A program made the translations under genes and the position numbers. Under the pieces are notes generated by a model. The model was not told the origin of the DNA and did no database searches. It saw nothing but the letters and a program-made list of their open reading frames with translations. Of a DNA stretch of 64,000 nucleotides, positions 24,201 to 37,097 are shown piece by piece. Positions within the stretch are counted from its first letter, which is position 1. Each line of letters begins with the position of its first letter. The stretch is from Warburgia ugandensis (lineage: Eukaryota > Streptophyta > Magnoliopsida > Canellales > Canellaceae). Where the stretch lies: NCBI GenBank assembly GCA_035236585.1, contig CP141135.1:5366001-5430000 (forward strand). Direction: 5' to 3'.

Positions 24201-25700
24201 ATCAAAAGACCATGTAGTATGTACCCTTGATTAGAAAAATGACATTATATATATGATTTGGATGATATATGTTGATCGAGACTATGGCAGATTTCAAGGA
24301 GTAAGAATACCTTATTGAGGTAGGTGGATTATTAAGAATGCCTTTACATGAAGATACATGATCTTATGTTTTGAAGTATTGACATGTATGATACCAATAT
24401 ATTAAGGTAAATACCTCAAATTGAAATATGATCCAACCAAATGATGAGGAAAATAAGTATTAAATGGTCAAGTTGAGAATTGAGAACAACCCTAAGTGAA
24501 TAGGAAAGGAGAAAATATTCCAAATTCTAGATAAACAGACAGATAGTCTGATATGTATAAGTATTAATTTACATACAAGCTTGGAGGCTTGTGGTTTTGT
24601 TTTAAACAGGCATAAGCCTGGGGATGCTATGCTAGGAGAGTTAAGAGGGTTTGGCCACCCACTCTTTGAAACTTGATGATATTGAATACCAAGCCTAAGA
24701 AAGGCTAAAAGTCGGGTGGGGCAATTATGGGAAGGCCACCACTGTGACAGCCATGGTCCTCCCATATGGACATGGATATTGTAATTTCCACTGAGAATGG
24801 TATAAGTGGATTATTGAACAGCTATCCCAAGGCGCAGACGGATCAGATTGCAAGCATAGTAGTCCTTGATTATTTTGCACTATGATGCATATGAAATTGG
24901 CATAGTGAAATGCCTTAAGGAATGGCATGATGAAATGTCAGGTAATTGTATATTACCAATATTTTTCCCAAGAAGGGAAATTCCCTGTATAGTAACTGGC
25001 TGAAATACAAATCTCTTATAATGAAAAGAGTTGATCAGCTTTGTATAGAAATGATGCTTGATTATTTTTACATTTTTAATGGATTTATCCTTATACAATA
25101 TGTATGTATAAAGGTGAACACAAATGACAAGGAAATGAGATGTCTTTATAATTAATAGTTATTAATGAATGTGTTTATGATAGAACGAATTATGGGATAC
25201 TTGAATATTGAGATTATACTGTCAATAACTTACATTCTTATCCCCTACCAAGCATAGCTTGCTGAGATATTGTAAATGTTCGAATATTTACAATATCTCA
25301 GATACAGAGAAGGAGACTTAGGAGCTCAAGACTTGAAGAACAATTGAAGAATAAGTAATCAGGGTATATCCCTTGAAACATTGTATTAGAACATGTATTG
25401 AATTTTGAACTTTGTCATTTGGATTGTATATTTGGACAAGTATTGTAAGGATACAATGGGCTGTGTACTGTGAACCACTGGATGGATCCTGAAGTTTAAT
25501 AAAAGTATATTCCTTCAATGGAAATTTATCTTATACAAAATTCTACTTATGTTATGTATGAAGTGGTAACTTAGGTTTTACAAAACAAATTCGAAAGAAA
25601 AGAATTTCTGCTGCTTTGGTTTGCGAAAAATTTTTACTCTAAGGGCCCTATCTTTACAAAATGTATTATAAAATGTGTTATAAAAACCTGGGTCGCCACA
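21248..25700 (+). mobile_element. Solo LTR, family A, nested in the Athila leader
   Basis: It starts TGTAATGACCCCG and ends CTGGGTCGCCACA, with perfect 5-bp duplications 'ccgta' at 21243-21247 and 25701-25705. At 4,453 bp it is very long for an LTR. Its TATA box is at 21821-21829. A perfect 16-bp stem-loop lies at 25262-25301. No PBS or internal sequence is attached. A close relative is at 33297-36943 and a diverged one at 15559-33296. The lineage (probably chromoviral Ty3/gypsy) is inferred from end sequences and length only. Confidence 0.92.
25262..25301 (+). other. Perfect 16-bp stem-loop in family-A LTR
   Basis: CTGAGATATTGTAAAT (25262-25277) pairs perfectly with ATTTACAATATCTCAG (25286-25301) around an 8-nt loop. 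It follows 'agcatagcttg' and lies 399 bp from the LTR's 3' end. Equivalent stem-loops occur in families B and C. Confidence 0.85.
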
Positions 25701-26607
25701 CCGTAGGTAGTTTGAGTCATTGAATGTGTTGGCAGAGCTAGTCGTTTAAAAACTAGCGTAGTCGGTTAAATGGGGTCCACTGGGATGGCAATAGGTCATC
25801 TCCTTCCAAGAGGGTCCTATGAGCATGTGGTGGGCCCTATAGGTCTCTTCTAATTGATTTTAAATTAAATTAGAAGGTTGGGATACGTGCTTGTGGTGAT
25901 TATCCTAAGTGGGCCAAGAGGTGGTGATGAAATCCACCCTTGATCTTGTGGGGTCAAGTGCCCTTCCTAATTCATTTTTCCATTCCATGGCAATTCGATT
26001 AACATATAATCACCTTAAAGCAATTAAACATGCCCTAAAAATGCAAGAAAAAAAATCAACAACTAATGCAAACCCTAAAAATGCAACATATATTGAATGT
26101 ATTCTATATGCTTTTATATTAACACCCAATGCAATTTTAATCTAATAATGCACCATAAACTAGAACTTTAAAGGAGTTCAGAACTTTCTCATAGTGGGAT
26201 CCTGAAAAATGTCTTCTCGTACAAGGGTGGGGCCATTTACATTCCACCTCCACTTCTAAGTTACGATGGCCCACCCTTGACCTGTATTATTACAACCTTT
26301 TAAATGAATTTGTAAAAATAAAATAATTACATAAAATCCTCACTACAATTCACTCAAAATAAATTGCAATTATCCTAATTAAACTCATTGAATTTCTCCT
26401 TTCTTTTTCAATTTTCCTGCAAAATAAGAAATTATCAGTAAGTATAAAAAATTAGGAGAAATTAAATTTATGCACTAACAAAATTTTAAAATGCACCTAA
26501 AATGTCTAAAATGTTAAAACAATGCAACTCCTAAAATATTTGAATTTTTATGATTTTTTAATTTTTTTGAATTTTTAATTAAAATTTATGAAAACACCAT
26601 TGCGGGT

Positions 26608-26624
26608 CCCTGGAAACGGCACCA
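26608..26624 (-). promoter_or_regulatory. tRNA-Asp primer-binding site of the Athila-like element
   Basis: The minus strand matches the complement of the plant tRNA-Asp 3' end at 14 of 17 positions, six bases inside the 5' LTR boundary. This fixes the element's orientation as minus. Confidence 0.75.
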
Positions 26625-26630
26625 AAAACT

Positions 26631-27286
26631 TGTTGAGTATTTTTCGCAAGTACACGGCTATTGTAGTCTAGCTAGTGCAAGTCCGGGTCAATTTCCTTGG
26701 GGACTCGACTTAAATGTGGAGTTTACACAAATTTCAATTAATAAAAGAACCAAAACAAAGACTATACTGGAATTAAACTAACAATAAAATAAAATTCAGC
26801 TTTATTCAACATTGCAATGCTCACAACTATTTATTCCAAAGAAAACAGAAAATAAAACTAAACGCTGTCCTAAATAAGCTTGTCCTTGGATTACAATATC
26901 CCTGGATTGCACTGTCTTTAAATAGTCATAATGAAGATAAGGTAAAACTAGAATAGCACAGGGACACAGTTGGAATTAAATCAAGGACTCAGTTGGAATT
27001 AAACTGGGGACACAGACGGTATTTCTGGAAAAGGACAGAGTTGGTATTAAAACAGGGACTCAGTTGGGATTATTGAGATCTACCAGGGGTAAAAACATAA
27101 TTTCTGGGGTTTTGATTTTTTAAACGAAAACAGAAAAATGTGCAGGAGAAAAACGAGGAAAGTACTGTTCATGAACAAGAGAGAAGTTAGAGAGAAGGGG
27201 GAAAAGGTTGATGGGTTTGTGCGTGCAGGGGATAGTGCTGGGAAGAGGAAAAACGTGAACAGAGATGGGAGAAATAGAAATAGCAC

Positions 27287-27347
<61 letters not shown>

Positions 27348-28133
27348 ACACACACACACACAGAGAAGGGGGTTGATGCGGTTGCAGAGGAGGTTCTGGG
27401 CAAGTGAGATGATGCCTGGCCTGTGGTGTGTCACTCACCTATGGCCGGCCAGTGGGAAGAAGGGTAGGAGGTAGACTGGGTTGAAGAGAAAAGTGGGAAA
27501 GAGAGGTGTGGTCGGTGAAACATGGAGAGAGAGAGAGAGACGTTAGAGAGAAGATGAGAGGAGAGGAGAATAGAATAGAATAGAAGAAGGGAGGTGATGC
27601 GGGAGAGAAAGAGAGCATGAGAGAGGTGGAGAGTGGGGAACAGAGGAAGAGACGGAGAGGAATGATCCTTCCATCTCTGTCGGTGAAGGGGCAGAAGCCC
27701 AAGGAGAAGAGGAGAGCACCAGAGAGAAAGTGTGTTGGGCTGAGTTGCTTGCTCCTCCCCTTGAAGGAAGCAAAGCCTACCTGAATATATTATTTTTTGT
27801 AAAACGTGCAGCTTGCCCATGCTTCGCCCATGCCATGTGATGATGCCATATGCATCATTGGTCAGCTTTGCCCATATTTGTGGCATAGGACCCATTCATC
27901 AAATTTGAACTGTCCAATGTATTCTAGCTTACCTGCAAAAAAATAAAAAATAAAAATAGAATTATTTTATGTGGATAATTAGCTATAATAATCATCCGAT
28001 CATTAACTTTTCAAATTAATGGTTGGATGATTAATTATAACTAAAATTGATTTAAAATTACAAAATTACCTTATTAAATGAGCTAATAAAATAGTAATCT
28101 AAGATTATTTTTGGCAAAATTAAAGACTCAACA
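26631..28133 (-). repeat. 5' LTR of the Athila-like element
   Basis: This complete LTR of 1,503 bp begins TGTTGAGTATTTTTCGC in plus orientation and ends GACTCAACA. It contains (GA)n at 27289-27344 followed by (CA)n to about 27362. The serine-leucine open frames on the minus strand are microsatellite artefacts. Confidence 0.85.
27289..27362. repeat. (GA)n(CA)n compound microsatellite
   Basis: About 28 GA units are directly followed by about 9 CA units inside the Athila 5' LTR. Confidence 0.95.
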
Positions 28134-28138
28134 CCTTT

Positions 28139-29793
28139 ACAATCGCAAAGCTCGTCTGCAGAAGTGCCAGAGGGAATATTTCCTCACGGACTATCGGGTG
28201 TGTTCACAGACGCGTTGTCCCCAATGGAACTAGGGTTTCACCCTAGGTATTGTGTTTCAATTAGGCATCAATTTTCAGCCGTTGAAACATGATCTTAACC
28301 ATTCATATTATTCATAATTTCACTATCTTAAAAGCCCCATATTTCACAGTGATCAGAGGCATATTCTCGGGTGAAATCACCAAAAAATAGTAAGTCTGGC
28401 GACCTGTATTTTTCCGACATGGATTCCTTTTCTGGCCATATTTTCCAACTTTGGATACTACAAGTAGATACCCCTCATCCCCCTCTAGCTATTTAGGTAG
28501 GTTTCAAGGTATGAAAATAATCAGACTACATTATCCGGCAAGATTTTTTCAGTGAATCTAATACTAGTGAAACAAGTGAAAAACCTATAAAATGTATAGT
28601 TTTGAAGATTTTGAATCGTTGGATGGAATCAGAGAGTCCCAAAACCCCAGGGGGTAAAATTTGGAATGTTGGATCGTTCAAATATGAGAGATCTAGGAAA
28701 AATTGATTTGACGGTCCAAATTGGACCGTCTTGGCTATCCCAGGTCACCGCTCCATGTACACCTACTATCACTGGTGGAACACAAAGGGGGCAAGCCGCT
28801 GATCGATCCTCGATCGGTGACCCAGATTGAATCTGAGCCCTTGTTTTGATTTGAAATCTTAAAACTTCAATTCAGAACTCATTTTAGCTCCAAATCAAGA
28901 TCGAAAAGAAGCTTTAGATTTTTGGTGAAGATTAGAATCTAATGGAAATATAAAATTTAGGTTTTATTTTCTTTTTAAAATTTTATAAATTACAAAAAGA
29001 GGTACTAATTCCCAAGATTAGTTAAATCTAACATGATCAAACCTTGGATTTCTAATCTATTAGTGATCTAGTGATGAGGGAATATAGAATGAAGAGTTAG
29101 ATGTGACTGATCTAAGATGAATTAAGAAATTTAACTTTAATGGAAGAGAAATCTTAAAAATAATCATGGATTTAATTGATCTAACTAATCAAGCATGATC
29201 AGAAACTATAAAATAGTATGGATGATGATCTAATGATAAGATCTTGAAAAATAAATGGCTTGATGTGGCTAATTTGGGATAGAATGAAATCTATGCCTTT
29301 GATTTTGATAAATTGCCTTAAGATCTTCATGATCAGTTGGATTAAGAAAGATCAGATCATATGATGAGATGCATTAATGATCTATTGATGATATCACATT
29401 AAAAGAATGCGATAGATCTGAATAAAAATGAAAGATCAAAATCTAAACCCTTAATAGGATGAAAAATGAACAGAAATCAAAATATGATCAATGGATCAAA
29501 ATAAATATGATGTATTCAAATGAGCATGTGAATTATTATTGTAAATGTTCTTTTATTTACTTAGTATAATTGTTCATATTATGTAAATTACATGAAAAGT
29601 ATAATTAAATAAAAATATATATAGATGAACATTTACAATAAATATGGACATGGACTTAATGATAGTAACGGCTATAGTTAGTAAGACAATATAAGGAATA
29701 TCATTTTCTTGGCCCAAATTAAGAGAATAAAAAATCCCATGAATGATATCTTAAATGTTCATGAATTTAATTAAAATCAAATAGCAAGAGTAC
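28139..29793 (+). mobile_element. Old family-A LTR, part 2
   Basis: It resumes the LTR interrupted at 16140. Matches to the 21248 copy include 'aagaagctttag', 'acggctatagttagtaagac' and 'aatataaggaat', all in the same order. It is cut at 29793 by the family-B solo LTR and continues at 32738. Confidence 0.65.
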
Positions 29794-30272
29794 TGTAACA
29801 CCCCGGATTTTTAAGACAAATTTTTTTTTTATAATAATGGAAATTTAATTAAGAGCATTTGGGATCCCATGAGAAAAGATTTATTTAACATTTTACTAAA
29901 CCTATCTTAAAACTCCGGGTGTTAATTTTCCTTTCTCAAAATGACGTACATGTAATTTAAACATAAATAAATAATCCGCTTATAAATCAACGTCAAATAA
30001 ATAGGTGCCTTTATTTTAAATCAAATAAATGTCCAAAAGACAATAATAATATGGCCCAGGGTCTTTCCATCATAACATCCCATATAAATGTCCAACATAT
30101 GTCCAAACATCTAAATCACATCCAAATATAAAGTATGCAGTCCACAAAAAAAAATCCAAATGATAATCCTGTTTATTGACTCACATCACTGTCTAACACT
30201 ATAGAAAAATGGTCTTTAGCAGCTCTCAAGGTTTATCAACCGCTTTTCCTTTCCTGGTGTCGCGCTCGAGAT

Positions 30273-30304
30273 CTAAGGCATTGCAAAACAAAGCAATGCC
30301 TCAG
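30273..30304 (-). other. Stem-loop in family-B LTR B1
   Basis: Twelve-base arms (30273-30284 and 30293-30304) pair around an 8-nt loop with one G-U/mismatch position. It is equivalent to 25262-25301 in family A. Confidence 0.8.
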
Positions 30305-31564
30305 CAAGCTATCGCTTGTGTAGGTACATAGACAATTAATGTAATAAATGAAAGAAATAATGAACAGCATTGTTGAAAAGTCTAACATTTATGGAAATAG
30401 TGATATCATAATGCCATGTTCAAATAAATGCCAATTTATTCTAAATGATAAAACATGAAGTTCACTGAGTTAAAACATGACATGAATCAATAAAATGGAG
30501 CATACAATAAGAATAAGGGCACCCTAAGGTAATGGGTCCCACCACATCGCACTAACATCCCTGATCAGGAGGACACATAGTCAACCTCTGAGTGTCGTCA
30601 CACCCAGGCATACCATCCATAACCATGCTCATCATACATGCACACATAACAAGAATATGGGCCATCATGCTGCAGTGGCAACCCTCCATGGGTATCAACC
30701 ACCGCCGCTCTCCGTCGACACCATAACGGGAGACTTAGCGTCTGTCCCCATGGAAAGGCTCAGACAGGTAGTGTGGACTATCCATGTTACCAAACCCCTA
30801 CCGAATGCCATCTATGGGCAGGTGTCTATCATATCACAAGCTCATCACATCATAATCTCGGAAGGTGGGTGGCCGGCCCTATCCCTCCTAGCATGACGCC
30901 CACCGGGCGAGAGCACCCATCATCAAATATAAAACACGGAAATCATATGTATATGCTAAAACTCAAGAGCACTTATAGCTTGAAATCCCCAAGACATGCC
31001 CCTCATCCTAGGGTTAGCCTATAAAAGGACCAAATTTACTAAGCCTCTATACTCATTTCCATGTAAATCCATGCATTTTCTATATATATAATAAGAAATA
31101 AATCTCTAATTAAGCATAACTAATTAACATCATGCTTGTAAAAGCATTTTAAATAAGTTTATTCAGTAAAAGAATTCAATTTGGAATAACCATCCTGTAC
31201 GCAATGTCGCATGAAATCTATGGTAAATAAAAATCGCAATTTAAAACACAATCGCACATGATGCTATGTTTAAACATGGTTTAAAATCAAGGCAAAACAT
31301 TAGTTGTCGTCACCTACCTCAGTGTGAGATCACTAGCTTGCTAATAACTCCCTTTAATTGGTATATTCAAGTGCACCTGTACATGTCACATCACTATTTT
31401 AAAATTTTTTAAATAAAAAGTGGTCATTTCTAAGTTTTTAAGTTAAAACTAGGTCTGCGTCGTCAATACAGTCACAATGCCTCTTCCGGATTGTGATTTG
31501 GACCTCTCTAGCTCCCAAAAATCAAGTTTTAGTGAAAACTACGCTAAAATGGGGCCTGCCGGAC

Positions 31565-31860
31565 CACCATAAGGTGGTTTAAACCGGCGGCACCCTTTTC
31601 CGTCGGTTTACACCGACGTACACGGGCGCATGAAGCACGCACACCGACACAGACGTCGTACGGGACGCGTGCGTCACAGCCAACCAGCGCACTCTCCGCA
31701 CGCGCGCCGCGTCGCGCACGCATGCGGCGACGACGTCATGTGACGTCATCCTGGCTGCGTCTCTGAGTGCGTCTTGGTGTCAGCGCCAGGCGCCGACACC
31801 GTTGACGACGCCGGAGAAGACGACCGGATTCCGGTCACCTCCGGCGGAGCTACAGAGCTC
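31565..31860 (-). promoter_or_regulatory. GC-rich, CpG-dense core of LTR B1
   Basis: In an AT-rich window this stretch is dense in CG dinucleotides and inverted repeats, such as CGTCGGTttaCACCGACG, and holds a palindromic TGACGTCA (31741-31748), the classic bZIP/TGA-factor site. The same core occurs at about 50130-50450 in LTR B2. It may be the U3 enhancer region; that is inference. Confidence 0.5.
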
Positions 31861-32737
31861 CGTTTTGCGTGATTTTTGCCCCATTTTCTTCAGAATTCTC
31901 TCTAGAATCCATTTATGCCCTCCTTTTGCACTAATTTTTCCAAAAACCATGGTTTTTAAATGATTTTTCCCAAGTTCCTAGAAACATCCCTAGGTACTGG
32001 TTTTTGAGTTTTCTGGAGAATTCCACCGTTGGATCACTCCCAAATTTAAAGGGTATGCTCTTGGGTCTCTTGTGCACTAGTTGGACGATGCGATTTTCAA
32101 ACGGATAAGGTTTGATCCGTGAAATCACTCTCCAACAGTAGCGTGCATAAAGCCCCCAAAAATCTGATTTTTTTCCTAATTTTTAAATACTTTCCTAATT
32201 AATTTCTAATTAATAAATACAGAAAAAACACGAATTTGAGGCTTACCTTGTGCCTGGTCGGGTTTGCTCGTGTTGCCGGGGCTCCACTCGCCGGAAACTT
32301 CAGATTTTTGCAGGGCTAGGGTTTTGCGTAGCATTCATAGAAAACGCTCAAAGTGGACCGTTTTGGCTCCTAGAGGAGCATAGATATAGGGTTTTAGAGT
32401 CTTGGGGAAGAGAAACTCTTCCCCACACGTCTCTTCCCACGTCTCTCCGGCGATTTCGCCGGACTGGTAGAGACGTGTGTAGACAGGGGTGCCGTTATCA
32501 ATTTGGACCCCTTTGTAACACGTTTCTGTCAAAAGACCATTTTGCCCTTACAACTTTGACGGCTCATAACTCCCTCGTTTGAGCTCCATTTCTCGCGTTC
32601 TTGGTGGCGTTGGATTTGTATCGACGAGCACTTTCTAATTCTTATGTTTTCAGGAAAAAATTTCATCCATAAATTTTTATTTTAATTTATTTATTAATTT
32701 CCTATTTTATCCTAAAATTTAAGGATATTACAAGTAC

Positions 32738-33296
32738 TTAGGGTTTAATGCTCATAGGAACCTTATGAAGGTTGAGCTAAGGTCAAACCCACTGAATGCT
32801 GAACATGGGGGTTAAGGGGGTTCTCTAATAGATCTTCGCTCTTCTCCCACCTTCTAACAACATTTGTGAGGTCTATACGCTTCCTTACATGAGGATTAAA
32901 TTAACCACTATGTGGTCAGCTTTTAACTGGTATGCCCTAGTCAATTTTGAAATAAGGAGCTGTCTAGAATTATGAGTGTATAAATTATCTCCAATCAGTA
33001 AAATATTAACTGGTTGAATAATAATAAGATGATAAAAGGATAGTAAACTATCTGATCCTAATAAAAATAGTAATTAAGATGATCAAAGATCAAATGAGAT
33101 TTATAAAAAGATTTTAAATGATCAAGAATAATAAGAATCATAATATTGTATGTATGTTTTGAAGTAGTATAAAGATTAGATTCAAATATAGATCAATAGA
33201 TTAGACCTTTGATCAAAGGAACAAGATCCACATCATCTTATAGAATGATGATTGAAAGAATAATTAAGAAGTATAAATGCGTTGAGAAATGACTAT
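32738..33296 (+). mobile_element. Old family-A LTR, part 3
   Basis: It contains 'gctcataggaacctt', 'aaggttgagcta' and 'ataaggag', colinear with 23690-23910 of the family-A solo LTR. It is cut at 33296 by the younger family-A LTR; the remainder was not found. Confidence 0.65.
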
Positions 33297-36200
33297 TGTA
33301 ATGCCTCGAATTTTTGTAACTTATTAAGGCAAATTAATAAAGTTTGAATTTTTAGAAATTCTAGGCTGAAATATTAGGTTATTGAAAATTATCTTTTTAT
33401 GGAGATTATATCATGAATTAAAACATATAAATTATGGATGTACTTGAAAAACTGATCGAAACAACATTAAGTACGTTCAATTCTGAGTTAAAATGAAAAT
33501 TCCTTAATTTTCTCCATTTCGAGGGAAAATGGTAATTTTACCCATATTTCATATCCAAGAAATAAGACCTCAATATTTATTAAGTACTTAGAAATATGAT
33601 TCCAATACCACTAAGTACACTCGATTCCGAGTTCGGACAAATATTGCCTATTATTCTCCAATTTTGGAGTTCAAAAGGCAAAAATGTCTTTTCACATAAA
33701 AGTGGGGCCCACAAAGTGGGCCAACATTCTAGAAGCACCAATAATTGCTCAGTGCATTATTGCTAGTAGTGGAGGTTGTAGTGGAGAATGAGATGGGAAG
33801 GGAGAATGCATTAGTAATTAAAAATTCTAAAGTAATAAAATATCTTATCAAAAGAAATAATAAAAAAATCAAATTTAGCTATAAATATGTCCCAAAAATT
33901 TCTAAAAATTTTCACAACCTTAACCACAAAATTTCCAAATCTTCTCTAGAGTTTCAGCCCCAATTTCTCATTCATCCCTCCCCAATCTCTATTTTTCTTA
34001 TTTCTCTCTCCTCTTTCTAAGTGGAACAAGAGACCTAAATTCAATTAGGCACTCTGTTCTAGGTAGAATCTAATAAATTCCACCATCCATAACCTCCTAT
34101 GCTATAGTATATACAAAAGCCCCAAATCAATTTCAAGATCCAATAGTTCCAACAACAGAAAATCACAACAACGGGGACAATCGGGATATATTATCATTAA
34201 CCGATAATTCTCTCAAATTGGGCATCAAATATATGTTTTTTTTTTCAATCAGGTAGGCAGAACTACTTCATATACATATTTATTATGGTTTAGTGTAATT
34301 TTTATTTTTTTGTAATTTAATTTGAATGAAAAATTGTAAAAATAAAGTAAATATCAGAGACTTCAATTCATAGTGATAGAGAGCTCAGATGAAAATTCTA
34401 ATTTTTCCAATCGACCCAGAAGGGTCAAAAACCTCTAGGGTATAATTTTCAAGAAAATCTAACAAGGTTTGGACCCTCAATTGAGAGAGATTAGTTCTGG
34501 TGGGCCCAGATCAAATCTGGACCCTAGGAACGGCTATAAACTTCAAATTTAAATTGTGGAGTCATATGAACTCCAAATTGAGATTGGAAAGAAGCTATGG
34601 AAATCTGAAGTCATAATATGTCTAAAAATTATTCATGAATTATTTTGTAGTTTGGAAATAAGTGTCCAATTTCTAAGATCTTCTAGATCTGAGGTGATCA
34701 GATCTTGAAAATTTATTTTAATGATGATATAATAATATAATAAAGTAATATCTATAGTTAATTTGGACAGATCTGGGATAAATTAGGAGATCTACCCTTT
34801 ATGGTAGAAAAATCCTAAAAATACAAAGGGACCCACTTGATCAATGAGATCAAGTATGATTAGATCCTTGGGATGGATTAAATGGATGATATTATGATAG
34901 AATCCAGTTAGATCATGAATGAAATGTGACAAAATCAAGTGGATATGATTTTTGGATCTTAATGGATTAAAAGCCCTAAAGGTAATTAAAACCCTTAATC
35001 TAAAGGGAAAAACCTAAGATCTAATAGTTGGATCATATTTAAAGGTTTATAATAATCTTAATATAATTAGCTTAATTATCTTGTATTGAATAATAAAAGT
35101 GTAAATGTGATTTATATTATAAGTTAGAAAGCATTATAGTGTAATCTTTAAATGTTAGCATGTTATGCCCTAAATGATTAGTTTGTTAGTATATTTGATT
35201 ATCTTAGGGCCATGGTAGTGTAAAGTAGAGATTTAAACATGATTCCATTAAGATAAAAGTATAATTTTATGTATTTCATAACTTAGGATCGTGTTAGTTT
35301 ATGTATAATTTTATTTCACTAGGTTAAGTTACATTCATAGGAAGAATGTTAGTATATAGTTGTTAAACTTATATTTGATTTATGCTTTCAAGTTGATGAT
35401 TTACTTATTGTCAAATTTTATTAGATTGTTAAATAGTTGTTAAGATATAAGGAGCATAAATCACCAAAAATGTAAACTAATAAAATATAGAGATTCATAG
35501 ACAACTAAGTTAAATGAATGATTTTGACTTAATAAGGGCTATAGTTAGTAGGACAATATAAGGAATGATTTATCGTTTCCTTGGCCCAAAGTAAGAAAAT
35601 AATGAACATCCATGGATGACATTGTGCATATCCATGGAAATTAATTTAAATCAATTAGAGAAGGGACTTAAGGTAAAGAGCTCATAGGAACCTTGTCAAA
35701 GGTTGAGCCAGTACCACTCCAATGGACTCTGAACATTGTGGTTATAGGGGGTATACAAGAGCCAAGTGCTTTTCCCTCATCTCCCGTTGACTTAAGAGAG
35801 GTCTAAACGCCTCCTTACATGAGGGTTGTATTAACCACTTTTTGAGCAGACTTTAACTGGTAAGTACTAGTCATCCTGAAATAAGGAGTTATCTAGTAAT
35901 AGAAAGAAATAAATTATCTTCAACCAAGTAAGATACTAACTGGTTGAATAATAATAAGAACATAAAAAGATAGCAAATTATCTAACCCTAATAAAAATAG
36001 TAAGTAAGATAAGGATGATCAAACAAGATGAGATCTTGTATGATAAAAAACAATAAGGAAAAAGAAACTTCAATGTAAATTATATTGTTATGTATGATAT
36101 AGATAGTATTTGTATAGATGATATTAAACCCATGGATATATGATATTGAAGGAAGAAAGATTCAGATCATCCTACATAAGGATGATCAAAAGACCATGTA

Positions 36201-36943
36201 GTATGTACCCTTGATTAGAAAAATGACATTATACATATGATTTGACAGATATATGTTGATCAAGACTATGATAGGTTTCAAGGAGTAAGAATACCTTATT
36301 GAGGTAGGTGGATTATTAAGAATACCTTTACATGAAGATACATGTCCAATACATGATCTTATATTTTGAACTATTGACATGTATGATACCAATATATTAA
36401 GGTAAATACCTCAAATTGAAATATGATCCAACCAAATGATGAGGAAAATAAGTATTAAATGGTCAAGTTGAGAATTGAGAACAACCCTAAGTGAATAGGG
36501 AAGTAGAAAATATTTCAGCCCTAGATAAACGGACAGATAGTTTGATATGTATAAGTATTATTTTACATACAAGCTTGGAGGCTTGTGGTTTTGTTTTAAA
36601 CAGGCATAGGCCTGGGGATGCTATGCTAGGAAAGTTAAGAGGGTTTGGCCACCCACTCTCTGAAACTTGATGATATTGAATACCAAGCCTAAGAAAGGCT
36701 AAAAGTCAGGTGGGGCATTTATGGGAAGGCCACCACTGTGACAGCCATGGTTCTCCCATATGAACATGGATATTGTAATTTCTACTGAGAATGGTATAAG
36801 TGGATTATTGAATAGTTATCATGACGCGCTGTACGGATCAGACTGCAAGCATAGTAGTCCTTGATTATTTTGCATTATGATGCATATGAAATTGGCATAG
36901 TGAAATGGCTTAAGGGATGGCACGATGAAATGCTAGGTAATTG
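33297..36943 (+). mobile_element. Family-A LTR, second copy, 3'-truncated
   Basis: It starts TGTAATGCCTCG and is colinear and highly similar to 21248-24948 throughout, including the TATA box (33880-33888). Similarity stops abruptly near 36943 at 'ggtaattg'; about 750 bp of the LTR, including the stem-loop and 3' end, are missing. The 5 bp before it are 'actat'. Divergence from the 21248 copy looks low, so both are relatively young. Confidence 0.85.
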
Positions 36944-37097
36944 TTTGAGCTCCGTTTTTCGCGTTCTTTGTGGTTTGGAATCCTATCGACGAGCACTTTC
37001 AAATTCTTAAGTTTTCAGAAAAAATTTCCATTTATAAATTTTTAATTTAATTTATTTAGTAATTTCTTAATTTATACTAAAAATTAAGGATATTACA
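36944..37097 (-). mobile_element. Family-B LTR fragment (5' end, inverted)
   Basis: It matches 32577-32732, the first ~155 bp of family B in minus orientation, ending AAGGATATTACA. It joins the broken family-A LTR on the left and a plus-oriented family-B fragment on the right. Confidence 0.75.

Larger units (their letters stand above)
29794..32732 (-). mobile_element. Solo LTR, family B (B1)
   Basis: On the plus strand it runs from TGTAACACCCCGGATTTTT to AAGGATATTACA, the reverse complement of the family-B ends seen at 49251-52201. Perfect duplications 'agtac' flank it (29789-29793 and 32733-32737). It is 2,939 bp with no internal domain. It contains a GC-rich core (about 31565-31860) and a stem-loop at 30273-30304. 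Confidence 0.92.

Noticed and set aside
27431..27895. 154-codon minus-strand frame
   Set aside because: It is low-complexity pyrimidine-rich LTR sequence and not protein-like.
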